Shown here: piece by piece, positions 8,864-18,093 of the stretch
Numbering within the stretch: position 1 is the first letter of the stretch
How the letters are laid out: each line of letters starts with the position of its first letter
Assembly: GCF_900188405.1 (NCBI RefSeq)
Contig: NZ_FZOF01000035.1
Location: forward strand, 26,127-90,126
Reading direction: 5' to 3'
Length of the DNA: 64,000 nucleotides
Source of the DNA: Actinacidiphila glaucinigra
GTDB taxonomy: Bacteria; Actinomycetota; Actinomycetes; Streptomycetales; Streptomycetaceae
Made by a program: the position numbers and the translations under genes
Notes under the pieces: model-generated
Database searches by the model: none
Told to the model about the DNA's origin: nothing
What the model saw: only the letters and a program-made list of their open reading frames with translations

Positions 8864-9850
8864 GTGACGACCCTCTCCACCCCACCCCGACAACCGGCGG
8901 CACGCCCCGTGAAGAAGACCGGTGCGACCTTCCGCCGCACCCGGCCGGGCGCCCCCGACCGGACCCGCAAGCGGGGCGATACCCGCTTCGTGCTGGCCTG
9001 CCTGCTTCCCGCGCTGGTCCTGTTCGCGGTCTTCATGGTGTACCCGACCGTCAACGTGTTCCGGATGTCGCTCTACACCTGGAGCGGCTTCTCCCCGGAC
9101 ATGAAGTTCGTGGGGCTGGACAACTTCCGGCATCTGCTGGACGACCGGCAGTTCGTGCGGGCCTTCCAGAACACCGTCGCCCTGCTGGTCGTGGTGACCG
9201 TGGCCACCATGGGCATGGCCCTGTTCCTCGCCGCGATCATGACCCGGCAGAAGCTGCGGGGCGGCAACCTCCTCCGGTTCGTCCTCTACATCCCCAACAT
9301 CCTCTCCGTGGTCGTGATCGCGGCGATCTTCTCCGCCGTCTACGACCAGAACAACGGCCTGCTGAACGGCAGCCTGCGAGCGGTGTCCCTGGACACCTGG
9401 CAGCAGGTCTGGCTGGGCGACCAGAAGCTGGTGCTCTACTCGGTCGGGATGGCCATGGTCTGGCAGTCGCTGGGCTACTACATGGTCCTGTACATGTCGT
9501 CCATGGCGAGCATCCCCGAGGAACTGTACGAGGCGAGCTCCCTCGACGGGGCCTCCGCCGTACGTCAGTTCTTCTCGCTCACCCTGCCGCTGATCTGGCA
9601 GAACCTGCGGACCTCGCTGACCTTCTTCGTGATGAGCGCGGTCAACCTCAGCTTCGTACTGGTCCGCGCGATGACCGGCGGCGGACCGGACGGCTCCTCC
9701 GAGGTGCTGCTCAGCTACATGTACAAGCAGGCGTACACCAACTCGTCGTACGGCTACGGCATGGCCATCGGTGTCGTCATCTTCGCGTTCTCGTTCCTCG
9801 TGTCGCTGCTGGTGAGCCGCGCGACGCGGCGCGAGCCCCTCCAGTTCTGA
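8864..9850 (+). CDS. Sugar ABC transporter permease (MalF-like)
   Basis: A 328-residue membrane protein with about six helices after an N-terminal basic cytoplasmic segment. The coupling-helix (EAA) motif is 'EELYEASSLDGASAVRQFF', followed by the 'LTLPLIW' helix. The GTG start at 8864 is preceded by GGAGGAC. It forms a heterodimer with the next gene's product. Confidence 0.94.
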   Translation: MTTLSTPPRQPAARPVKKTGATFRRTRPGAPDRTRKRGDTRFVLACLLPALVLFAVFMVYPTVNVFRMSLYTWSGFSPDMKFVGLDNFRHLLDDRQFVRAFQNTVALLVVVTVATMGMALFLAAIMTRQKLRGGNLLRFVLYIPNILSVVVIAAIFSAVYDQNNGLLNGSLRAVSLDTWQQVWLGDQKLVLYSVGMAMVWQSLGYYMVLYMSSMASIPEELYEASSLDGASAVRQFFSLTLPLIWQNLRTSLTFFVMSAVNLSFVLVRAMTGGGPDGSSEVLLSYMYKQAYTNSSYGYGMAIGVVIFAFSFLVSLLVSRATRREPLQF

Positions 9851-9866
9851 GGTGGAACCCAACACC

Positions 9867-10790
9867 ATGACCATGATCGACTCACCCAGCCTCGGCGCGC
9901 CCTCCACCGGCTCCGCCCGTCCCGGCGGCCGCCGCGCCCGCGCTGGCCGCGCGGTCACCTACACCCTGGTCACCGCCCTCGCGCTGGCGATCGCCGTACC
10001 GGTCGCCTGGGTACTGACGGCCTCACTGAAGGCGAAGAGCGAGTTCTTCGGCAGCCCCTGGACCCTCCCGGAGGCCCTGCGCTGGGAGAACTACGTCGAC
10101 GCGTTCACCGACGCCCACCTCGGCTCGTACTTCCTGACCTCGGTCCTCGTCACCGTCCTCGGTCTGGTCTTCGTGCTCGCGGTGTCGGTGCCGGCCGCCT
10201 ACGTCATCGCCCGCTACGACTTCCCGGGCAAGGGCGCCGTCGAGACAGCCCTGCTCGCCGGACTGTTCGTGAACGTCAACTACATCGTCGTCCCGATTTT
10301 CCTGATGCTGGTCGACTGGGACAAGGCGCTGGTCGACGCCTTCCCGGACGGCTTCTTCCTCGACAACCCCACCGTGCTGTCGCTGGTGTACGCGGCCACC
10401 TCGATCCCGTTCACGATTTACCTGCTGACCGCGTACTTCCGGTCCATCCCGGTCGAGTACGAGGATGCGGCGGCTCTGGACGGGGCGTCCCGCTTCCGGA
10501 TCATGACCACGATCATGCTGCCGATGGCCCGCCCGGCGGTGACCACCGTGATCCTCTTCAACTTCCTCGCCTACTGGAACGACTTCATCATCTCGCTGAC
10601 CCTGCTGCCCGGCGAGGGCAAGACCGTCCAGGTCGGCCTGCTCAACCTGTTCACCGCACAGAAGGCGGCGGCCGACTACGGCCGTCTGTACGCCGGCATG
10701 GTCATCGTCATCGTGCCCGTGCTGCTCGTCTACGCGCTCATTCAGAAGCGGCTCATCGAGGGGATGGCGTCCGGCGGCGTCAAGGGCTGA
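9867..10790 (+). CDS. Sugar ABC transporter permease (MalG-like)
   Basis: The second channel subunit, about 307 residues and six helices. The EAA loop reads 'VEYEDAAALDGASRFRIM', followed by 'MLPMARPAVTTVILFNF' and 'YWNDFI', typical of MalG-type permeases. I prefer the ATG at 9867, served by GAGG at 9849-9852; a GTG at 9852 overlaps that ribosome site and is less likely. It begins 16 bp after the preceding permease stop, so it is co-transcribed. Confidence 0.94.
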   Translation: MTMIDSPSLGAPSTGSARPGGRRARAGRAVTYTLVTALALAIAVPVAWVLTASLKAKSEFFGSPWTLPEALRWENYVDAFTDAHLGSYFLTSVLVTVLGLVFVLAVSVPAAYVIARYDFPGKGAVETALLAGLFVNVNYIVVPIFLMLVDWDKALVDAFPDGFFLDNPTVLSLVYAATSIPFTIYLLTAYFRSIPVEYEDAAALDGASRFRIMTTIMLPMARPAVTTVILFNFLAYWNDFIISLTLLPGEGKTVQVGLLNLFTAQKAAADYGRLYAGMVIVIVPVLLVYALIQKRLIEGMASGGVKG

Positions 10791-10832
10791 CGTCCCCCCA
10801 CATGGACCCAAGTCGGAAGGACCCAAATCGAG

Positions 10833-11012
10833 ATGAAGGACTCGACGCGTGCCGGCCTGCTCGTCGTCGTGCGCACCCTGATCGCGGCTGCCCTGGTGGC
10901 GCTCGTGGTGGTGGAGCGGACGACGGTCGGCTGGGGCCACCTCGCGGTGATGCTTGTCGCGCTGGGCGGACTGCTCGCCCTTCTCGCCTCGTACAACCGG
11001 ACGTTCCGGTGA
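10833..11012 (+). CDS. 59-residue two-helix membrane protein
   Basis: A short reading frame (ATG 10833, stop TGA 11010-11012) coding MKDSTRAGLLVVVRTLIAAL and onward. It has two hydrophobic segments (about residues 9-26 and 36-53) split by a charged turn 'VERTTVGWGH' and a basic tail. It sits in the 42-bp-plus gap after the permease and its stop overlaps the fucosidase GTG (GTGA), so it is translated within the operon. No function is known. Possible roles are an importer accessory subunit or a membrane anchor. An upstream AGTCGGAAGG lies rather far from the ATG. Confidence 0.75.
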   Translation: MKDSTRAGLLVVVRTLIAAALVALVVVERTTVGWGHLAVMLVALGGLLALLASYNRTFR

Positions 11013-12427
11013 CCGCCGCGGCGTCCGCGCTGGCCGCCGTCCGGCCGAGCGAGCGGCAACTGATCTGGCAGGAGATGGAGTTCTACGGCTTCATCCACTT
11101 CGGTATGAACACCATGACCGGCCGTGAATGGGGCGAGGGACACGACGACCCGGCCCTGTTCGACCCGCGCGACCTGGACGCCGACCAGTGGGTGCGGGCG
11201 CTGAAGGCGGCCGGGATGAGCGGTGTCATCCTCACCTGCAAGCACCACGACGGCTTCTGCATGTGGCCGAGCGACGCCACCGCATACTCGGTGGCGGCGT
11301 CCCCGTGGAAGGACGGCAAGGGCGACGTGGTCGCCGAGGTGGCCGACGCCGCCCGCCGGCACGGCCTGAAGTTCGGCGTCTACCTCTCCCCCTGGGACCG
11401 CACCGAGGCCTCCTACGGCTCCGGCACCGGCTACGACGACTTCTACGTCGCCCAGCTCACCGAACTCCTCACCCGCTACGGTCCGGTGTTCTCGGTGTGG
11501 CTCGACGGCGCCAACGGCGAGGGCCCCAACGGCAAGCGCCAGACCTACGACTGGGAGCGGTACTACGCGGTGGTCCGCGAACTCCAGCCGGACGCGGTCA
11601 TCAACGTCTGCGGCCCCGACGTCCGCTGGTGCGGCAACGAGGCCGGCGAGACCCGGCCCGACGAGTGGAGCGTCGTACCGCGCGCCCTCCAGGACGCCGA
11701 GCGGACCGCGTCCCGCTCGCAGCAGGCCGACAACGGCACCTTCGCCCGGCTGGTGCGCAGCGACGACCAGGACCTCGGCAGCCGGGCGGCGCTCACCGGG
11801 CACGAGGACGACCTGGTCTGGTTCCCGGCCGAGGTCAACACCTCGATCCGGCCCGGCTGGTTCCACCATGAGGCCGAGGACTCCCAGGTCCGGTCGGTGG
11901 ATGAGCTGTTCACGCTCTACCTCCGCTCGGTCGGCGGCAACTCCTGCTTCCTGCTCAACGTGCCACCGGCCGCCGACGGCCGGCTCCACCAGGCGGACGT
12001 GGACGCCTTGGCGGGACTGGGCCGGCGGATCACGGACTTCCGCGCCCGCCGGATCGACGCCACCGCCACGGTCAGCTCCGGCACCCCGGGCGACATCGCC
12101 ACCGTCTGGCCCGGCCGGGCCAAGTCCTCCTGGCGTGCCGGCGAGGACGACACACACCCCTGCGTGACGCTCGCCTTCGGCCGCCCCAGCCCGGTCGAGG
12201 CGGTCGTCGTCGGCGAGGACATCACCCAGGGCCAGCGCGTCGAACACGTCGTCGTCCGGGGAGCCCTGGACGGCGTCTGGACGACGCTCGCCGAGACCGG
12301 CGCCGTCGGCTACCAGCGCATCCTCACCTTCCCGCCCACCGAGGTGGACACCATCGCCTTCCAGATCACCGCGGCCCGGGACACCCCGGTCCTCGCCCGC
12401 GTGGCGGCGATCGGGGCGTCTTCATGA
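11009..12427 (+). CDS. Alpha-L-fucosidase, glycoside hydrolase family 29
   Basis: A 472-residue retaining fucosidase, likely cytoplasmic since no signal peptide is seen. The barrel shows 'YGFIHFGMNTMTGREWG', 'VILTCKHHDGFCMWPS' (His79/His80), 'KFGVYLSPWDR' and 'VFSVWLDGANGEG', whose Asp166 is the expected nucleophile. A C-terminal beta domain ('VEAVVVGEDITQGQRVEHVV') resembles the module common in subfamily B enzymes, which prefer branched alpha-1,3/1,4-fucose; the subfamily call is inference. The GTG overlaps the preceding stop by 4 bp. With the GH35 enzyme it could dismantle a branched Gal/Fuc epitope after import. Confidence 0.92.
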   Translation: MTAAASALAAVRPSERQLIWQEMEFYGFIHFGMNTMTGREWGEGHDDPALFDPRDLDADQWVRALKAAGMSGVILTCKHHDGFCMWPSDATAYSVAASPWKDGKGDVVAEVADAARRHGLKFGVYLSPWDRTEASYGSGTGYDDFYVAQLTELLTRYGPVFSVWLDGANGEGPNGKRQTYDWERYYAVVRELQPDAVINVCGPDVRWCGNEAGETRPDEWSVVPRALQDAERTASRSQQADNGTFARLVRSDDQDLGSRAALTGHEDDLVWFPAEVNTSIRPGWFHHEAEDSQVRSVDELFTLYLRSVGGNSCFLLNVPPAADGRLHQADVDALAGLGRRITDFRARRIDATATVSSGTPGDIATVWPGRAKSSWRAGEDDTHPCVTLAFGRPSPVEAVVVGEDITQGQRVEHVVVRGALDGVWTTLAETGAVGYQRILTFPPTEVDTIAFQITAARDTPVLARVAAIGASS

Positions 12428-13584
12428 GCGCGGGCGGCCGCCAGCAGGCCGGTTCGCGCAAACCTGGCGCGCGCAAGGCCTCCGCCGCCCGGCGGCCGGT
12501 TGCGCCCCCGCCCACGGCGGCGGGCCGCGGATGGCTGTCGCGGCGGGTGGCCGCCGTGTCCGGCGCCGCCTGCCTGGCGGTCGCCGCGCTGGTCGCCGGC
12601 ACGGTCACCGCGTTCGGAGGGCAGGACCACGGCGACGAGGTCGCCTCGCTGGACGGCCACCCCGTCACCCGGGAGGAGCTCCTCTTCCACATGGACCGCC
12701 TCGCGCCGACCGTGCAGAACGAGCTGCGCAACAAGTACGCCGGCCTGAAGGCATCGTTCTCCTGGAACGCCAAGGCCGGGAACCGGACCGCGCTGCAGCG
12801 TCTTCAGACGCGGGCGCTCGCCGAGATCCGCGAAGACAAGACCACATTGCTGCTCGCGCGGCAGCAGGGCCTCGTCGACTCCGTCGACTTCGCGGACCTT
12901 CAAGCCGAGCGCACCGCCGAGAACACGTCCCGAGCCGAGGCCGTCGCCGCCGGCCAGACCGTGTACGGCGTCACGGACTACTCACTGGACGAGTACTACG
13001 GCCACCGGCTGACCGAGCTCGCCACCGACCTCAAGGAGAAGCTGAGCAAGGGCTCGGGCGACCCGCTGCACGTCACCGACGCCGAGGTCCGGAAGGCGTA
13101 CGACGACAACCCGGACTCCTGGAACGCCAACGCCACCACCTACACGTACACACAGCTGGTGCTGCAGGTGCCGGGGAAGGCGGGCGTGGACTTCGACGCG
13201 AAGCTCGCCCGGCGGGTGAAGGCCGCGGGCGACCTCTCGGACGTGAGCGGGGTGGCCGGTGCCGAGGTCACCACCGACACCTATGGCGGTGACGGCACCA
13301 CCAGCGTGAACACCCACGACCAGGACCTGATGTCCGTGCTCGGAGACCTGAAGCCGGGCGAGATCTCCGAGCCCGCCAAGGGCGGCGGACAGATCACCTA
13401 CTACCAGCTCGACAGCAAGAAGACCGACGACGACAAGGCGTTCGGCGACTACAAGTCGCGGATCCGCCAGTCGCTGGTCGAGGGGAAGTACGACCGATAC
13501 CTCCAGCGCCGGGCCAACGACGCCTCGATGCACGTCGACCACTCGGCGATGGCCGCCATCAACGCGAAGGATGTGCACCAATGA
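12424..13584 (+). CDS. Exported SurA/parvulin-like chaperone or peptidyl-prolyl isomerase
   Basis: A 386-residue protein with a basic N-terminal tail, one hydrophobic segment (about residues 41-60) and a long extracellular region. 'VASLDGHPVTREELLFHMDRL' is the SurA N-terminal opening. A later stretch ('VTDAEVRKAYDDNPDSW', 'TYTQLVLQV', 'LGDLKPGEISEPAKGGGQITYYQL') follows the parvulin/SurA plan. Parvulin catalytic His residues are not clearly conserved, so it may be a chaperone without isomerase activity. The start overlaps the fucosidase stop (ATGA), and its stop overlaps the next gene likewise. The coupling suggests it helps fold the beta-helix protein made next. Confidence 0.78.
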   Translation: MSAGGRQQAGSRKPGARKASAARRPVAPPPTAAGRGWLSRRVAAVSGAACLAVAALVAGTVTAFGGQDHGDEVASLDGHPVTREELLFHMDRLAPTVQNELRNKYAGLKASFSWNAKAGNRTALQRLQTRALAEIREDKTTLLLARQQGLVDSVDFADLQAERTAENTSRAEAVAAGQTVYGVTDYSLDEYYGHRLTELATDLKEKLSKGSGDPLHVTDAEVRKAYDDNPDSWNANATTYTYTQLVLQVPGKAGVDFDAKLARRVKAAGDLSDVSGVAGAEVTTDTYGGDGTTSVNTHDQDLMSVLGDLKPGEISEPAKGGGQITYYQLDSKKTDDDKAFGDYKSRIRQSLVEGKYDRYLQRRANDASMHVDHSAMAAINAKDVHQ

Positions 13585-15950
13585 GCCCTGCCGACGTCGG
13601 CCCACCCGAGGACAGGAAGGCGAGGCGCCCGAGAATCACCGGGCGGACCCTCCGCACGGGCCTCACCTCCTTGCTCGCGGCCCTGCTCGTGGGCTCGCTC
13701 GCGCCGTCCGCGTACGCCGCCGCGGAGCCGGGCGCCGCGGCGAACTCCGTGACGAAGGCCGCGGCCACCGCGAAGTCCTGGCCGGGCAACACCCCCAACA
13801 AGACGGCCGGTACCGACTACTACATCGACGCCACGCACGGTCACGACACCGCGTCCGGCACCTCGGCGCAGCACGCCTGGAAGACCCTGGCCAAGGCGAA
13901 CGCGACCACCTTCAAGCCGGGCGACCGCATCCTGCTGAAGGCCGGCGAGCAATGGCAGGACGAGCAGCTGTGGCCGAAGGGCTCCGGCAGCGCGGGCAAG
14001 CCGATCACCATCTCGGCCTACGGCGACAAGAGCGACGGCCGCCCGTACATCGCGACCAATGGCAACGTCCCCAGCCCCTTCAACGCGGACGGCACCAAGA
14101 ACCCCGACACCGTAGGTCTCACCGGTGCCATCGTGCTGCGCAATCAGCAGTACTGGGACATCAACAACGTCGAGCTGTCCAACGACGACGACTTCTCGAC
14201 CGACATCACCAAGGGCAGGTACGTCCGCGACGGAATCATGGTGTCGATCAACGCCGACCTGCTGGGGGCCGGCGAGGACAGCATCATGGACCACTTCCGG
14301 ATCTCGGACATCTTCGTCCACGACCTCGACGGGCCGAGCAGCTGGCAGAAGATCCACTACGGTGCGGTGGACTTCCAGGTCTTCGGCAGCAAGAGCTACA
14401 AGGACTACGCGACCGGCGGCCATTACTTCAAGGACGTCCGGATCGAGAACAACACGTTCGTCAATGTGGAGCTGCACGCGGTGCAGTTCGGGTTCAACTG
14501 GTTCAACGCGGACGGCACCGCTGCGGGTCAGTACGACGACAGCGGGAAGTTCCACGAGGGCTGGGAGCAGCTGTGGGTGCGTACCCGCGACCTGTACAGC
14601 CGTGACGTCTACATCGGCCACAACTACGCCGAGAGCATCGGCCAGGGTGCCATCCAGCTCGCCGACACCGAGCGGATGACGGTCGAGTACAACGAGGTCA
14701 ACGGCTTCCTGGAGCGCTACGACGCGGTCTCCTGCGGCCTGTACCTGTGGGCGGGCGCCGACTCGACCATGCAGTACAACGAGGTGTACGGCGGCCCGGA
14801 CAACGAGTACGACGGCACGCCCTGGGACCTGGAGTACACCAACTTCAACGTCACGTACCAGTACAACTACTCGCACGACAACGCGGCGGGCTGGATGGCC
14901 TACATGGGCAACAGCTCGAACTCGGTGGCGCGTTACAACCTGAGCGTCAACGACAACGGCGTCCTGGTGAAGAACATGCTGTCGTCGAACTACGAGCCCT
15001 CGTACTTCGTCAACAACACCTTCGTGTACGACGGGTCCCAGCTCGACTACGTACACGACGAGACGTTCCTGAGCCGCGTCTACTTCCTCAACAACATCTT
15101 CTACAACACCTCGAAGACCGACGAGACGACCTGGTACCGCCGCACCGGCGCGCTGCGCCAGGCCGTGTTCTCGAACAACGACTACTACGAAGCGAGCGGA
15201 AGGCACTCGACTCAGGAGCCGGCCGACCCCGACGGCCTGCGCGCGGACCCGCAGTTCAAGGGCAGCGCGGACACCTATGTGACCGGCGCCGGCGTCGCGA
15301 AGATCCGTACCGCGGCAGCGCATTTCTCGCTGAGCAAGAACTCGCCGCTGATCGACGCGGGGCGCTACAACACCCACCTGGGCACCGCCGACTTCCTCGG
15401 CACCAAACTCTACTTCGGTGACGCGCCCGACATCGGCATCGCCGAGTCCCGCAAGGGCAAGCGGGTCGCCCACCCGGTCGACGACGACCCGATCGAGGAG
15501 GAGGCCGACAACCGCGTCGACCTCGCCCTCGGCAAGACGGTCACCGCCAGCTCCACCCACCCGGGGGCGAACGGCACCCTCGGCGCGGAGAAGCTGACCG
15601 ATGGCGACCTCAGCACCCGCTGGGCCGCCGCCGACGCCGCCGCCTACCCGATCACCCTCGACGTCGACTTCGGCGCGGCGACCACCTTCGACCAGGTCTA
15701 CCTGGACGAGTACACCGACTCGGGCACCAACCCCCGCGTCCAGTCCTTCGACCTGCAGCGCTGGGACGACACCACCGGCACCTGGGTCACCTTCGCGAGC
15801 CGCGACACCGGCATCGGTCACGACCTGACCGTCACCGGCTTCGGTTCGCTGACCACCTCCAAGCTGCGAGTGGCCCTCACCGGCCAGATCGCCACGGAGC
15901 AGTACACGCCGACGCTGACCGAGATCTCGGTCTACAACTCGGTCTCCTGA
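13581..15950 (+). CDS. Secreted right-handed beta-helix protein with discoidin-like C-terminus
   Basis: A 789-residue exported protein. The signal peptide covers about residues 20-49 ('LTSLLAALLVGSLAPSAYAA'). 'DYYIDATHGHDTASGTSAQH' opens a parallel beta-helix like those of polysaccharide-active enzymes, continuing through Asn-rich rungs ('DVRIENNTFVNVELHAVQFG', 'NYSHDNAAGW') to about residue 620. After a linker, residues about 645-789 form an F5/8-type (CBM32-like) module ('LALGKTVTASSTHPGANG', 'GDLSTRWAA'). It is probably the extracellular enzyme that opens the polymer; the family and substrate are unassigned, with lyase or GH141-like activity possible. It is last in the operon and overlaps the chaperone gene by 4 bp. 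Confidence 0.88.
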   Translation: MSPADVGPPEDRKARRPRITGRTLRTGLTSLLAALLVGSLAPSAYAAAEPGAAANSVTKAAATAKSWPGNTPNKTAGTDYYIDATHGHDTASGTSAQHAWKTLAKANATTFKPGDRILLKAGEQWQDEQLWPKGSGSAGKPITISAYGDKSDGRPYIATNGNVPSPFNADGTKNPDTVGLTGAIVLRNQQYWDINNVELSNDDDFSTDITKGRYVRDGIMVSINADLLGAGEDSIMDHFRISDIFVHDLDGPSSWQKIHYGAVDFQVFGSKSYKDYATGGHYFKDVRIENNTFVNVELHAVQFGFNWFNADGTAAGQYDDSGKFHEGWEQLWVRTRDLYSRDVYIGHNYAESIGQGAIQLADTERMTVEYNEVNGFLERYDAVSCGLYLWAGADSTMQYNEVYGGPDNEYDGTPWDLEYTNFNVTYQYNYSHDNAAGWMAYMGNSSNSVARYNLSVNDNGVLVKNMLSSNYEPSYFVNNTFVYDGSQLDYVHDETFLSRVYFLNNIFYNTSKTDETTWYRRTGALRQAVFSNNDYYEASGRHSTQEPADPDGLRADPQFKGSADTYVTGAGVAKIRTAAAHFSLSKNSPLIDAGRYNTHLGTADFLGTKLYFGDAPDIGIAESRKGKRVAHPVDDDPIEEEADNRVDLALGKTVTASSTHPGANGTLGAEKLTDGDLSTRWAAADAAAYPITLDVDFGAATTFDQVYLDEYTDSGTNPRVQSFDLQRWDDTTGTWVTFASRDTGIGHDLTVTGFGSLTTSKLRVALTGQIATEQYTPTLTEISVYNSVS

Positions 15951-15958
15951 TCCCCCGT

Positions 15959-15987
15959 CCGGTCCCGCGGGCATTCCGCGGGACCGG
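15959..15987 (+). terminator. Hairpin ending the glycan operon
   Basis: Perfect 12-bp stem CCGGTCCCGCGG / CCGCGGGACCGG with loop GCATT, starting 9 bp after the beta-helix stop. There is no U-tract, as is common in Streptomyces. Confidence 0.85.
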
Positions 15988-16033
15988 CGCCGGGCGGGCC
16001 TGAACCCCGTCGGGATGTGTGGGCTGACAGTGT

Positions 16034-16114
16034 GCAACCGGGGGTGGTCGGAAGGCGGTGGGCTGCTCTTGCCCGCTGATCGTCAACTGGCGTTCTCTGC
16101 GGCGTAGGTCGGAG
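16034..16114 (-). pseudogene. 3' remnant of a profilin-like gene
   Basis: About 80 bp closely resembling 42397-42480, the 3' end and downstream flank of the intact profilin-like gene at 42447-42815. On the minus strand it encodes the same C-terminus (PTYAAENAS, stop at 16083). Upstream similarity ends abruptly, so only the tail survives. Confidence 0.75.
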
Positions 16115-16134
16115 CGCAACGCGGCCTGGCTCGC

Positions 16135-16680
16135 TGAACGGTTCGACGCCGGCCCTCCCCGGCCCGCCGCATGTCCGGTCCCGATGTTGCCCGTGGCGCA
16201 GTTGTTCCTGCGCGACATACCGCTGTTGCGGCCCCCGGGCAGGCCGATCTGTTGCAGATTCTCTGGTGCCCGTACGAGCACGATCCGGACCACAAGCCGT
16301 CGACCGCGCTGTTCTGGCGGTCTGCCGCCGAGGTGGGTGACATCCTCGCCTCACCCCCGAACCGTACGAGGCGGACTATCCGGGTTACGTGCCAGAACCG
16401 TGCGGGCTGGCACCCGAAGCGCTCACCGACTACCCCAACAACCTGGACCTGAGCCCGGAGCTCCAGCTAATGCTGGATGACTGGAACAGGTGGCGGGTGG
16501 CAGGCGGCAGGCGTCGGCGTGGACAGCTCGTACGCCGAGTATCCGCGAGAGTTCTACTCCGCTCATCTGGCGCATGTACCCGGCTGGGACCAAACCTTCT
16601 GCCTCGCCGCCTTCGTTCTCCGGATCTCCGCCCGCAGAAGCGGCAGACGGGCACGACGCCGGGGCTCCCGGGCAGTGTCA
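16135..16680 (+). pseudogene. Frameshifted remnant of a DUF1963-like hypothetical gene
   Basis: Protein-like segments appear in successive plus-strand frames: 'PVAQLFLRDIPLLRPPG' (about 16187-16240), 'DLLQILWCPYEHDPDHKP' with 'STALFWRSAAEVGDIL' (about 16247-16350), 'YVPEPCGLAPEALTDYPN' (about 16383-16440) and 'SYAEYPREFYSAHLAHVPGW' (about 16530-16590). Together they read like one Streptomyces protein that describes a WCPxxH motif, cut by at least three frameshifts. No start or ribosome site survives. The family assignment is by general resemblance only. Confidence 0.65.
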
Positions 16681-16832
16681 GCTCGGAGGTCACCGCGTCG
16701 AGGCCATGGCGGAGGAAGCCCGCAAAGCGCGGGCGTTGGCGGCGGCTACGTACGCTGCTGGCGCTGATGGCGGAGTACTGCGCAAGCGAAGGCCCTCGCT
16801 CCTGCTTCGGTCCGCTGACAAGGACTGCAATG

Positions 16833-16923
16833 GATCGAGGGAACCACCCGCGGCTTCGACGGCTACAACTATTTCCGTGATCATCCCGAACGGATGATTG
16901 ACTGGACCGCTCGCCTCGCCTGA
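16833..16923 (+). pseudogene. C-terminal remnant of an unrecognised protein
   Basis: A 29-codon tail, 'IEGTTRGFDGYNYFRDHPER' followed by MIDWTARLA and TGA. It has clear protein character but no open frame leading into it. It may be the end of the broken gene upstream or of a separate lost gene. I do not recognise the family. Confidence 0.45.
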
Positions 16924-16931
16924 CCCGCACG

Positions 16932-17932
16932 CTATGCCCAGCCGCCAGGGGCCGCCTCACGCCTCGATCTCAAGTGCCGCCCGCCAGAGTGCGAAGAGGG
17001 CTCAGCCGTCGGAAGCCGGCGGCGGTCTGCGGTGCACCGGGCGCGGATGTGGGATAGGAGTGCGGCGCTGTTGGCGTCGGGGCGCTCGCCGATCCCTTGC
17101 CCCTCCAATCCGACGATGCGCTGGGGAACTGCCAGGTCCTTGCCGACAAACAGGCGAGTCAAGGCAAGCGGGTCGTCTTTGTCACAGGTAGCGGCACCCT
17201 TGTCGATCAGCTGGTCGTATTCGGGTCCTGTCTTGTCCTCGTATGCTGCTGCCATGCGGCCCCATTCGTCCCAGGGCAGCATCTCGTGCTTGCAGAGCGC
17301 GGCGAGGTCTCGGACAGCGTTGCCGCTGATTTCGGCCCATCCCCAGGCGTGATCGGTGACCGCTACCCCGAACGTGTCCGGGTCGATCAAGCCATTGCGA
17401 TATCGGGTCCATGCCTCACCCCCGGTCAGGAACTCGCCGGGAGCGAGATCCTCCGGGCGGTCGACGTGTCCGTTGCCGAGGATCTCGGAGTCGATACGAA
17501 CCCAACGACCCCGGCCAGCCTCTCAGTACTCGGTGATCCAGTGATCGAGGCCGCGTCCCTCAACGAAATAGGTGGCAAAACCGCACCGGGCACGAGCGCC
17601 CATGCCTCGCGCTCGCAAGAAGGCACAGGCCATGGTGGCGAAGTGACGACAGGTGCCGACCACCCGCGTCTCAGGCGTTCGAGCCTGATGAAGCGGCGCG
17701 GGGTCAAGGCCAGTCAGTACGGTGATCAACTCGTGACCGGCCGGATGTTCTTCTCAGCGATCCGGCTCTGAGGAAATCCCGACGCGGCGGCGTCCGTGGG
17801 CTGGATGACCAGGCTCTGCACGGCGGCGCAGAAACCCACGGGATCGTCTGGCAGCCCTTCGATGAGCGGGAGTTGTGCCGCATCCAGGCTCGTGAAGGGC
17901 GCGGGCCGAGAGTAGTCGAACACACCGGTCAT
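16932..17932 (-). pseudogene. Transglutaminase-like protein gene with a frameshift and a nonsense codon
   Basis: The reading begins at ATG 17932 ('MTGVFDYSRPAPFTSLDAAQ') and needs a frame change near 17730 to continue into 'ARTPETRVVGTCRHFATMAC', which holds the transglutaminase-core Cys, and 'RCGFATYFVEGRGLDHWITE'. At about 17526 an in-frame TGA replaces the Trp expected after 'HWITEY'; the same frame then continues through 'RWVRIDSEILGNGHVDRP' to 'LIDPDTFGVAVTDHAWGWAE' and the stop at 16932. Two independent lesions argue against a single sequencing error. The intact protein would have been about 330 residues, probably a cytosolic transglutaminase-fold enzyme. Confidence 0.8.
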
Positions 17933-18093
17933 GACCGAGGATCGTAAGGGCCGGGGCTGACAGCCAGACATCCGAGCCCTGACGAGCCCATGGCGTTGCC
18001 GAAATTCGCCGAGACAGCACACGCAGCCTGACCACCACACCATTGGTGTCCGTCGAAGCCGAACCAGCTCACCGGCCCTCCCGTTTCCGTCGG

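Noticed and set aside
13449..16037. An 862-codon minus-strand open frame opposite the beta-helix gene
   Set aside because: Val/Gly/Arg-rich antisense shadow; the plus strand carries a signal peptide, beta-helix rungs and a ribosome-coupled start.
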